64,000 nucleotides of DNA from Bacteroidales bacterium UBA7258 (GTDB lineage: Bacteria; Bacteroidota; Bacteroidia; Bacteroidales; UBA932): NCBI GenBank assembly GCA_002472565.1, contig DKSK01000009.1, positions 86,002 to 150,001 of the forward strand. Reading direction: 5' to 3'. The position numbers were made by a program, and so were the translations under genes. This document shows positions 36,379 to 43,784 of this stretch, one piece after another (the stretch's first letter is position 1; every line of letters starts with the position of its first letter). The notes under the pieces were generated by a model. That model saw only the letters and a program-made list of their open reading frames with translations. It did no database searches and was not told the DNA's origin.

Positions 36379-38442
36379 ATGAAACATTTCATAAGCATAA
36401 CACTTACCCTTGCGGCATGCATGCTGGCCACCGTCAGCTGCGATGATTTCCTTGACAGGGAATCAAAGACCACGATGAATGACAATAACTACTGGACGAA
36501 CGAGAACAACATCCGGCTCTTCGTCAACGGTACCTACGGCTCCTACTTCAACGGCTATTCCGACAACTGGAGCTCGGTCTACGCTCCGGGAGTATTCAAA
36601 GGAGAATACAGCGATGACCGCACCACATCGGGAGCCCAGCCTAACATCCTGCTTTCCGTTCCTAAGGACAACTGGTACAAAGCAGAGGATCCTAACAGAG
36701 GCTACTGGCTTGCCAGGCGTGGGGCCGGACCTTGGAATTTCGCATATATCCGCAAATGGAATCTCCTCCTCGAAAGGCTTGAGACGATGCACAATAGCAA
36801 AACCCTCAGCGACGAAGCCTATAAGCATTGGAGCGGCGTGGCCCGTTTCTTCAGGGGCTGGGAATACAGCCGCTTCGTAGAGTCTTTCGGCGATGTCCCT
36901 TATCAGGACCACACTATCAGCTCCGATGATTTCGATGCCCAATATGCTCCGCGCAACCCAAGGGCCGAGGTCATGACCCATGTCGAGGAAGACTTCCTCT
37001 ATGCACTCCAGAATGTGCGAGACAACGATGGGAATGACTATGTCAACAAGGCCGTGGTCGGTACGATAGGAGCACGCTGCATGCTCTTCGAAGGTACATG
37101 GTACATCTATCACAAGAATGACGAGGCCATGAAGACGAACACCGCCGCCGGCTTGGACATCGATGCGAAGGCCAAAGAGTTCCTCCAGGCCGCCGTCACC
37201 CTGTCATCCTATGTGATGAACAATTATAAATTCACTTTCAACACGGATTTCCGCACCCTTTTCGGAAGCCTTTACACCAGGCCGGCAAGCGGAGAAATCA
37301 TCCTTTACAGGTCTTACCATAAGGATGTGAACTCTTCTTCTCAGCACTGCATCGCTTCCTACTCCAACGGTAACGAGAGCCAGGCCGCTTCCGGCAACCT
37401 GTCGACGATAGAGGCCTGGATTTGTAACGACGGCCAGCCGTACAACTCTTCCACAGTGGCTGACGCGAAGAGCTTCCGTCTCCAGGACATGGTGAAGACC
37501 CGCGACCCTCGTTTCGAGGCTACTTTCTGGGATGAGCCTAAGAATAGTCAGACCGGTCTATATTGCGAGAAGTTCATCAACCGCGAGGGCGTTACCTATT
37601 CGTACAACGGCGCGACAAGGCCTACATGGAGCGCATCCTGCACCAATGAGAACGGCTACCCTTGCGTGCGTTACTCCGAGACCGTCCTCAACTGGATCGA
37701 GGCAAAGGCCGAGCTTGCCGACAAGTTCGGCGGAGCAGCCATTACTCAGGATGACCTCGACAAGTCCATCAATGCAATCCGCAAGCGTCCTCTCGACGCC
37801 GTAGCCAAGGCCAAGGGTGTAAAGCAGACTGCTCCTCTTATGCTCGCAAGTCTTCCTGACGATCCTGCCCGAAACAGCGAGGCTCAGAAGAAGACTCTCG
37901 GCTACAAGACTCGCGGAGAGGTCCCTCAGCTCCTCTGGGAAATCCGCCGCGAGCGCCGTATGGAATTCTTCCTTGAGCAGCAGCGTCCTCTGGACATCCG
38001 CCGCTGGGGCCAGCTCGAGCTTATGCTCGGCGCCAACAACCCTGAGCTCCTGATCGGAGGCTGGACGGAACTTGACCTCGCCGCCACCCTTTCCGCCACT
38101 CAGGCGGCCGATCTGGGACGCACTGAACAGAAGACCAATCTGAAGAAGACCCTAAACGACCAGGGCTTCAACCTCCTTACCAAGGCTAATATCGGCAAGG
38201 TGGCCGTGATTCCTATCGCTGGATACAATGCCGATGGAACCATCATCCTCGGTGACAAGATCACCTTCGACGGCACCAACTTCGACAAGATGCGCGGCTT
38301 CTATGTTCCGGTCAACATCAAGGACAGGTCGGAACAGGATGTCGACGTGCGCAACTATCTTGAGCCGATCTGCACCGATATCATCAACCAGTACGCTTCT
38401 AAGCAGTACGTCATAGTGCAGAATCCTGGCTGGGAGCAGTAA
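36379..38442 (+). CDS. SusD/RagB-family surface lipoprotein
   Basis: 687 residues, longer than the usual 500-600. Lipoprotein signal ending ATVSC (Cys21), then DDFLDRES as in most SusD proteins. ARFFRGWEYSRFVESFGDVPY is the conserved helical block; ERRMEFFLEQQRPLDIRRW is the C-terminal mark. It lies on the cell surface and closes the SusC barrel, handing over the substrate. A strong terminator follows. Confidence 0.95.
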   Translation: MKHFISITLTLAACMLATVSCDDFLDRESKTTMNDNNYWTNENNIRLFVNGTYGSYFNGYSDNWSSVYAPGVFKGEYSDDRTTSGAQPNILLSVPKDNWYKAEDPNRGYWLARRGAGPWNFAYIRKWNLLLERLETMHNSKTLSDEAYKHWSGVARFFRGWEYSRFVESFGDVPYQDHTISSDDFDAQYAPRNPRAEVMTHVEEDFLYALQNVRDNDGNDYVNKAVVGTIGARCMLFEGTWYIYHKNDEAMKTNTAAGLDIDAKAKEFLQAAVTLSSYVMNNYKFTFNTDFRTLFGSLYTRPASGEIILYRSYHKDVNSSSQHCIASYSNGNESQAASGNLSTIEAWICNDGQPYNSSTVADAKSFRLQDMVKTRDPRFEATFWDEPKNSQTGLYCEKFINREGVTYSYNGATRPTWSASCTNENGYPCVRYSETVLNWIEAKAELADKFGGAAITQDDLDKSINAIRKRPLDAVAKAKGVKQTAPLMLASLPDDPARNSEAQKKTLGYKTRGEVPQLLWEIRRERRMEFFLEQQRPLDIRRWGQLELMLGANNPELLIGGWTELDLAATLSATQAADLGRTEQKTNLKKTLNDQGFNLLTKANIGKVAVIPIAGYNADGTIILGDKITFDGTNFDKMRGFYVPVNIKDRSEQDVDVRNYLEPICTDIINQYASKQYVIVQNPGWEQ

Positions 38443-38487
38443 ACTCACCTCGAGGCAGGTCCCTAAGCCTGCTCCCTGACGCTCTGG

Positions 38488-38521
38488 GGCGCCGGACGGA
38501 TTATCCGCCCGGCGCCTTTTT
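38488..38521 (+). terminator. Rho-independent terminator after susD
   Basis: An 8-bp GC stem (GGCGCCGG at 38488-38495, CCGGCGCC at 38509-38516) is followed by five T. It insulates the ribosomal operon from the susCD transcript. Confidence 0.88.
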
Positions 38522-38562
38522 CGCTCATCCACGGCCTTGGTGATGAAATATTCACGTAAATT

Positions 38563-38593
38563 TTTGATTCTTCGTGAAATAGTCGTATCTTTG
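38563..38593 (+). promoter_or_regulatory. Promoter of the rplC-rpsC operon
   Basis: TTTG at 38563-38566 and a perfect TATCTTTG at 38586-38593 with 19 bases between: full consensus. It lies in the place where rpsJ would be expected in other Bacteroidales. Confidence 0.88.
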
Positions 38594-38596
38594 CAG

Positions 38597-38615
38597 TCCG
38601 CAAATTTTATGCGGA
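38597..38615 (+). other. Hairpin at the 5' end of the rplC transcript
   Basis: TCCGCA (38597-38602) and TGCGGA (38610-38615) form a 6-bp stem around AATTTTA, right at the expected transcript start. It could stabilise the message or take part in feedback by a ribosomal protein; neither is shown. Confidence 0.5.
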
Positions 38616-38653
38616 ACTTTTAAACAATTTATCAACAATTAATTACGTATCCA

Positions 38654-39277
38654 ATGCCTGGATTAATTGGAAAGAAAATCGGAATGACTTCCGTTTTCGG
38701 TGCTGATGGAAAGAATATTCCATGCACCGTCATCGAGGCTGGTCCATGTGTTGTTACGCAGGTCCGTACGGTAGAAAAAGATGGTTATGCCGCCGTACAG
38801 CTTGCCTATGACGAAATCTCAGAGAAACATGCCAGCGCCCCTCTCAAAGGGCATTTCGCAAAGGCAGGAACCGCTCCCATGCGCAAGCTCGTAGAGTTCC
38901 CTATGGACTTCAAGGGAGAAATCAAGCTAGGCGACACCGTAAAGATCGAAGACGTCTTCACCGAGGGCGAGTTCGTCGATATCGCCGGTACTTCTAAGGG
39001 TAAAGGATTCCAGGGTGTTGTTCACCGTTACCACTTCCAGGGTGTCGGCGGAGCTACCCACGGCCAGCACAACCGTCTGCGCCATCCGGGATCCATGGGT
39101 GCATCTTCCTACCCAAGCCGCGTATTCCCTCTCCAGAGGATGGGAGGACACATGGGCAACGAGCGCGTGAAAGTCCTGAACCTGAGCATCATCAAGCTCA
39201 TCCCGGAGAACAATCTCATTGTAGTGAAGGGCTCTGTTCCTGGAGCCAAGGGTTCTTATGTAATAGTGGAGGCTTAA
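38654..39277 (+). CDS. rplC: Ribosomal protein L3
   Basis: 207 residues, normal for L3, which starts assembly of the large subunit. The start MPGLIGKKIGMTSVF and the loop FQGVGGATHGQHNRLRHPGS are diagnostic. First gene of this ribosomal run; rpsJ, normally just ahead, is absent. rplD begins four bases on. Confidence 0.98.
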   Translation: MPGLIGKKIGMTSVFGADGKNIPCTVIEAGPCVVTQVRTVEKDGYAAVQLAYDEISEKHASAPLKGHFAKAGTAPMRKLVEFPMDFKGEIKLGDTVKIEDVFTEGEFVDIAGTSKGKGFQGVVHRYHFQGVGGATHGQHNRLRHPGSMGASSYPSRVFPLQRMGGHMGNERVKVLNLSIIKLIPENNLIVVKGSVPGAKGSYVIVEA

Positions 39278-39281
39278 GACT

Positions 39282-39908
39282 ATGGAATTACCTGTACTGA
39301 AAATTGACGGTAGCGAGTCTGGAAAGAAAGTTACCCTCGACGATAAGGTCTTCGGCATCACGCCAAATGACCATGCAATCTGGCTTGACGTAGTCCAGTA
39401 CCTCGCTAACCAGCGCCAGGGAACGGCCAAGTCAAAGGATAGGAGCGAGGTCTCCTACAGCACCAAGAAGATGGGCCGCCAGAAGGGCGGCGGCGGAGCT
39501 CGCCACGGTTCTATCAAGGCCGGCATCTACGTAGGCGGAGGCCGTGTATTCGGACCTAAGCCTCGCACTTACGACAGCAAGCTCAACAAGAAGGTGAAGA
39601 AGCTCGCGAGGGCGTCCGCTCTTTCAGAGAAGGCCGCCGAGAACTCTATCAAGATTCTCGAGCCATTCACCATTGATGCTCCTAAGACAAAGGAATTCGT
39701 AAAGATTATGGATGCCATCAAGGCCGGCGACCGCAATGTGCTCGTCGTTCTTCCAGGCGTTCAGCAGAATGTCTTCCTTTCTTCACGTAACATCCCAGAG
39801 GTGAGGGTCATCACCGTCGACGAGATCAACACGTATGAAATCATGCATGCTCACACTCTCGTATTCATCGACGGCGTTCAGGACATCCTCGCCGAGAGAA
39901 ACAGCTAA
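39282..39908 (+). CDS. rplD: Ribosomal protein L4
   Basis: 208 residues. L4 binds 23S rRNA and its extended loop lines the exit tunnel; here that loop is seen in GRQKGGGGARHGSIKAG. In enterobacteria L4 represses its own operon, but nothing here shows this is so in this organism. Gap to rplW is 12 bases. Confidence 0.98.
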   Translation: MELPVLKIDGSESGKKVTLDDKVFGITPNDHAIWLDVVQYLANQRQGTAKSKDRSEVSYSTKKMGRQKGGGGARHGSIKAGIYVGGGRVFGPKPRTYDSKLNKKVKKLARASALSEKAAENSIKILEPFTIDAPKTKEFVKIMDAIKAGDRNVLVVLPGVQQNVFLSSRNIPEVRVITVDEINTYEIMHAHTLVFIDGVQDILAERNS

Positions 39909-39920
39909 AAAGATTGAGAG

Positions 39921-40211
39921 ATGGGAATTATTATTAAGCCAATCGTAACAGAAAAGATGACGGCTCAGGGCGATAAGCTGAACCGTTACGGTTTCATCGT
40001 AGACCGTTCTGCAAACAAGATCGAGATAAAGAACGCCGTGGAGCAGATGTACAACGTATCAGTTGTCTCCGTAAATACAGTCAATTACCACGGCAAGCGT
40101 AAGTCCCGTTACACCAAGGCCGGAATGCTGAGCGGCCGCGCTAACGACTACAAGAAGGCCTATGTGACCCTTGCAGGCAAGGACAAGATTGATTTCTACA
40201 GCAATATTTAA
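39921..40211 (+). CDS. rplW: Ribosomal protein L23
   Basis: 96 residues, beginning GIIIKPIVTEKMTAQGD and with YHGKRKSRYTK in the loop. L23 lies at the tunnel exit and is the docking place for trigger factor and the signal recognition particle. The stop overlaps a strong AGGAGGT used by rplB. Confidence 0.98.
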   Translation: MGIIIKPIVTEKMTAQGDKLNRYGFIVDRSANKIEIKNAVEQMYNVSVVSVNTVNYHGKRKSRYTKAGMLSGRANDYKKAYVTLAGKDKIDFYSNI

Positions 40212-40225
40212 GGAGGTAACAAGTC

Positions 40226-41050
40226 ATGGCAATCAGAAAATTCAAACCGGCTACTCCTGGTACAAGGCAGATGGCCATCAGCGCTTTTGACGAGATTACC
40301 GCCAAAAAGCCGCAGAAATCTCTTCTCGTTCCTCTCAAGGGAACCGGCGGACGCAACAACACCGGCCAGATGACAATGCGCTATATCGGCGGCGGTCACA
40401 AGAGAATGTACCGTATCATCGATTTCCTGCGTAACAAGGACAATGTCAAGGCTACCGTAAAGACTATCGAGTATGATCCTAACCGCAGCGCCCGCATCGC
40501 TCTGGTAGAGTATGCGGACGGCGAGAAAAGGTATATCATCGCCCCTCAGGGCATCAAGGTCGGCCAGATCGTAGAGTCCGGCTCCGGCGTCGCTCCTGAG
40601 GTAGGCAACACTCTTCCTCTCAGCGAAATTCCAGTTGGAACCAACGTACACGCCATCGAGCTCCGCCCTGGACAGGGTGCGGCAATGGCCCGTTCCGCGG
40701 GTACTTACGCCCAGCTCGCAGCGCGTGAAGGTAACCACGCTATTCTCCGCCTCCCTTCGGGCGAGACCAGAATGGTGCTTTCTTCCTGCCGTGCCACTGT
40801 AGGTGTGGTTTCCAATGGTGACCACAATCTGGAGTCTTCCGGAAAGGCAGGCCGCAGCCGCTGGTTCGGCCGCAGGCCTCACAACCGCGGAGTTGTCATG
40901 AACCCTGTAGACCACCCGATGGGAGGTGGTGAAGGACGTGCATCCGGAGGTCATCCAAGGTCCCGCAAGGGCTTGCCGGCAAAGGGCTACAAGACTCGCA
41001 ACCCTAAGGCAAGATCCAACAAGTTCATCATTGAAAGAAGAAAGAAATAA
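40226..41050 (+). CDS. rplB: Ribosomal protein L2
   Basis: 274 residues. L2 is needed for subunit joining and peptidyl transfer; the catalytic-centre stretch MNPVDHPMGGGEGR with its conserved His is intact. A full Shine-Dalgarno AGGAGGT (40211-40217) precedes the ATG by eight bases, unusual in this phylum. Confidence 0.98.
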   Translation: MAIRKFKPATPGTRQMAISAFDEITAKKPQKSLLVPLKGTGGRNNTGQMTMRYIGGGHKRMYRIIDFLRNKDNVKATVKTIEYDPNRSARIALVEYADGEKRYIIAPQGIKVGQIVESGSGVAPEVGNTLPLSEIPVGTNVHAIELRPGQGAAMARSAGTYAQLAAREGNHAILRLPSGETRMVLSSCRATVGVVSNGDHNLESSGKAGRSRWFGRRPHNRGVVMNPVDHPMGGGEGRASGGHPRSRKGLPAKGYKTRNPKARSNKFIIERRKK

Positions 41051-41072
41051 CTGGAATAATACTTAAGAGATT

Positions 41073-41342
41073 ATGAGTCGTTCACTTAAAAAAGGTCCAT
41101 ACATTCAGGAAGCCCTCGAGAAGAGGATTCTTGCCATGAATGATGGAAGCAAGAAGAAGGAAGTCGTGAAGACCTGGTCACGCGCAAGCATGATCTCGCC
41201 TGACTTCGTCGGCCACACGATCGCGGTCCATAACGGGAATAAGTTTATTCCGGTTTATGTAACCGAGAATATGGTTGGCCATAAACTCGGGGAGTTCGCC
41301 CCTACCAGGACCTTCAGAGGCCATTCAGGCAATAACAAGTAA
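41073..41342 (+). CDS. rpsS: Ribosomal protein S19
   Basis: 89 residues, starting MSRSLKKGPYIQEAL and ending GEFAPTRTFRGHSGNNK, both diagnostic. S19 sits in the head of the small subunit with S13. rplV follows after 15 bases with AGAGGAGA as ribosome-binding site. Confidence 0.98.
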   Translation: MSRSLKKGPYIQEALEKRILAMNDGSKKKEVVKTWSRASMISPDFVGHTIAVHNGNKFIPVYVTENMVGHKLGEFAPTRTFRGHSGNNK

Positions 41343-41357
41343 AGAGGAGATTAAATT

Positions 41358-41786
41358 ATGGGAAAACGCAAAAGACAAATGGCCGAAAGGCTCAAGGCCG
41401 AGAAGAAGGCTACAGCTATCGCTAAGGTCAGGAACGTGCCTACCTCTCCTCGCAAGATGCGCCTTGTCGCAGACACTATCAGAGGCGTCGAGGTTAATCA
41501 TGCACTTGACCTGCTGAAGTTCTCCAAGAAGCACTCTTCAGTGACCCTGGAGACTCTTCTCCGCAGCGCTATCGCCAACTGGGAGGCTAAGAATCCGGAT
41601 CAGAGCAAGGAGCTTGACAACGGAAATGTATTCGTCAAGACAATCATGGTGGACAGTGCAAGGCAGCTCAAGAGAGTCCGTCCTAAGCCTCGGGGCAGGG
41701 CCGGCAGGATCCGCAAGCGCAGCAACCACATCACCATCATTCTTGACGTCAAGAATGCAGAACCATCAACATCACAGGAGAATTAA
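41358..41786 (+). CDS. rplV: Ribosomal protein L22
   Basis: 142 residues, longer than the usual 110-120 because of N-terminal (MGKRKRQMAERLKAEKK) and C-terminal (NAEPSTSQEN) additions. The core RNVPTSPRKMRLVADTIRG and the tunnel hairpin KRVRPKPRGRAGRIRKRSNH are typical. The site of macrolide contact lies in that hairpin. rpsC starts two bases after the stop. Confidence 0.97.
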   Translation: MGKRKRQMAERLKAEKKATAIAKVRNVPTSPRKMRLVADTIRGVEVNHALDLLKFSKKHSSVTLETLLRSAIANWEAKNPDQSKELDNGNVFVKTIMVDSARQLKRVRPKPRGRAGRIRKRSNHITIILDVKNAEPSTSQEN

Positions 41787-41788
41787 AT

Positions 41789-42583
41789 ATGGGACAGAAA
41801 ACAAATCCTATAAGCAACAGAATCGGTATCACCCGTGGTTGGGATTCTAACTGGTGTGGTGGTAACTACGTTGAGAAGATCAAGGAAGACTACGAGATCC
41901 GCAAGTATCTCGGAGAGCGTCTGGCGAACGCCAGCGTTTCCAAGATCGTGATAGAAAGGACTCTCAAGCTCATCACCGTGACAATCCACACCGCAAGGGT
42001 CGGAATGGTTGTCGGCAAGGGCGGCGCCGAGGTTGAGAAACTTCGTGCGGAGCTCAAGAAGGTGACCGGAAAGGATGTCCAGATCAACGTGTTCGAGGTT
42101 AAGCATGCCGAGACTGACGCAGCTATCGTAGCAGGCAGCATCGCCCGCCAGATCGAAGGCCGCGTGTCCTACAGAAGGGCCATCAAGATGGCTGTCGCTT
42201 CTGCCATGAGGGCGGGCGCCGAGGGCATCAAGATCCAGATCAAGGGCCGTGTAGGCGGCGCCGAGATGTCCAGGAGCGAGATGTTCAAGGAGGGCCGCAC
42301 CCCTCTCCATACTTTCCGTGCCGATATCGACTACGCGCTTGCAGTAGCGAGCACCAAGGTCGGAGCCCTCGGAATCAAGGTATGGGTCTGCAACGGCGAA
42401 GTCTACGGAAAGAAGGATCTCACTCCTAATGCAGGCGTCAACGCCGCTACCGCTGCTCAGCAGAACAATGGCGGTTTCCGCGGAGGACGCGGAGGTCGTG
42501 GCGGACGTGGAGGTCGTGGCGGTGAGCGCCGCGGAGGCCGTGACCGCAAGCCGGCGGCCGCCGCTGAGGCAAAGGCCGAGTAG
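41789..42583 (+). CDS. rpsC: Ribosomal protein S3 with RGG-rich tail
   Basis: 264 residues. The KH domain (VGMVVGKGGAEVEKLR) and the S3 C-terminal domain (KIQIKGRVGGAEMSRSE) are normal. After about residue 228 comes a tail rich in Arg-Gly-Gly (FRGGRGGRGGRGGRGGERR) and then an Ala/Lys/Glu end, longer than in most S3 proteins. S3 lines the mRNA entry tunnel, so the tail may touch mRNA. This is the last gene of the first ribosomal run; rplP, the normal neighbour, lies 10.7 kb away. Confidence 0.97.
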   Translation: MGQKTNPISNRIGITRGWDSNWCGGNYVEKIKEDYEIRKYLGERLANASVSKIVIERTLKLITVTIHTARVGMVVGKGGAEVEKLRAELKKVTGKDVQINVFEVKHAETDAAIVAGSIARQIEGRVSYRRAIKMAVASAMRAGAEGIKIQIKGRVGGAEMSRSEMFKEGRTPLHTFRADIDYALAVASTKVGALGIKVWVCNGEVYGKKDLTPNAGVNAATAAQQNNGGFRGGRGGRGGRGGRGGERRGGRDRKPAAAAEAKAE

Positions 42584-42584
42584 T

Positions 42585-42615
42585 TTTCGCAAGACGAAAA
42601 TATTCCTTATATTTG
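42585..42615 (+). promoter_or_regulatory. Promoter of the tlpA-like/uvrC/pnuC operon
   Basis: A perfect -7 box TATATTTG (42608-42615) with TTTC at 42585-42588, 19 bases upstream. It lies between the rpsC stop and a hairpin that would end the rpsC transcript. Confidence 0.6.
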
Positions 42616-42616
42616 A

Positions 42617-42651
42617 GCATCTTTCCGGCGGAACGTCGGGAAGATGCTTTT
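42617..42651 (+). terminator. Terminator of the rplC-rpsC transcript
   Basis: GCATCTTTCC (42617-42626) pairs with GGGAAGATGC (42638-42647), ten base pairs with one G-T, and is followed by TTTT. Because it lies just behind a promoter box it would also fall at the 5' end of the next transcript. Confidence 0.75.
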
Positions 42652-42674
42652 GTAAAACAACTTGACTTTAAGTT

Positions 42675-43784
42675 ATGAAGACAAAATTTCTTATGATCCT
42701 TGCAGCGGCGGCTTTAGCGGCCGCCTGCTCCGGAGTTTCAGACAAGACAAGGGTTAAGATTTCTGCCCTTGATCCTGCAAATGCCGCGACAGAGGTAAGT
42801 GTGAAAATGGGCCTCGCCGATTCTTCTTATGCGGTTGACACCACCTATGCCTTGACAGACGGAAAGCTCCAGTTTACCCTCCCTACAAAGACGCTCGAAA
42901 GGGTGGTGGTTAAAGCCGGCGGCAAGAGCGTAGAATTCGTTCCTGACGGAGGGCTTATCAGCATCGTGATTGACTCCACCGGGAATCTCGAAGCCAAGGC
43001 CAAGGCCGGATCGATCGCCGACAGAGCCCTCCAGACCATCAAATTCGAAAAGGATCTGAGCGATTCCCTCATGGCATATTACAATTCTGTCAGCGAGGAT
43101 TCTTCCCTTTCCAAGGATGAGGTGGATGCCAAAGTCAATGACTATTATGACCAGATGACCAAGAAGCTCGCCGACAATGGACTTAAGCTGATGAAGGAGA
43201 ATCCTGACAATTTCGTCGCAACCTACGGCTTCAGCGAGGCTCAGGAAGGCGGAGTTTCCGATTCTCTACTCGCAGAGGCCATCAAGGGACTCAGCCCGGA
43301 ACTCAGGGCCCGCTGGACCGGTTTCGACCGCGCTCTCGGCAGAATCGAGGCCAGGCAGAATACCGCGGAAGGCAAGATGTTCACGGATTTCGACATCGAG
43401 GGGCACAAGCTTTCCGACTATGTAGGTAAGGGTAAATATACTCTCGTAGACTTCTGGGCTTCATGGTGCGGCCCTTGCAAGAGGGAGATTCCTTACCTCA
43501 AGAAGGCCTATGATACCTATCGCGGAGAGGCCTTCGACCAGCTCAGCGTAGCCGTATGGGACCAGCCTCAGGCTTCTCTCGACACCGCCGCGGCCTACGG
43601 GATCAACTGGAACCATATCATTAACGGCCAAGCCGTGCCTACCGACCTTTACGGTATCGAGGGCATTCCTCACATCATTCTCTTCGGCCCTGACGGAACC
43701 ATACTTAAGAGGGATCTTCGCGGAGACGACATTTCCGCCGAAATCGCCAAGTATGTCCAGCCGGGCGGAAAGCTCGTGAAGTAA
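42675..43784 (+). CDS. TlpA-like thioredoxin-fold lipoprotein
   Basis: 369 residues. Lipoprotein signal with Cys18 (LAAACSG), an N-terminal beta-rich DUF4369-like part, a helical linker and a C-terminal TlpA/AhpC-type thioredoxin domain with WCGPC (Cys265, Cys268). Such Bacteroidales proteins reduce or handle disulfides in the periplasm. The cis-Pro loop is EGIPHIILF. It is the first of three genes inserted between rpsC and acpP; uvrC starts directly at its stop. Confidence 0.9.
   Translation: MKTKFLMILAAAALAAACSGVSDKTRVKISALDPANAATEVSVKMGLADSSYAVDTTYALTDGKLQFTLPTKTLERVVVKAGGKSVEFVPDGGLISIVIDSTGNLEAKAKAGSIADRALQTIKFEKDLSDSLMAYYNSVSEDSSLSKDEVDAKVNDYYDQMTKKLADNGLKLMKENPDNFVATYGFSEAQEGGVSDSLLAEAIKGLSPELRARWTGFDRALGRIEARQNTAEGKMFTDFDIEGHKLSDYVGKGKYTLVDFWASWCGPCKREIPYLKKAYDTYRGEAFDQLSVAVWDQPQASLDTAAAYGINWNHIINGQAVPTDLYGIEGIPHIILFGPDGTILKRDLRGDDISAEIAKYVQPGGKLVK

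Noticed and set aside
38443..38653. Hidden rpsJ ahead of rplC
   Set aside because: Both strands were read; the gap holds only the susD terminator, a promoter and a hairpin, with no S10-like coding.
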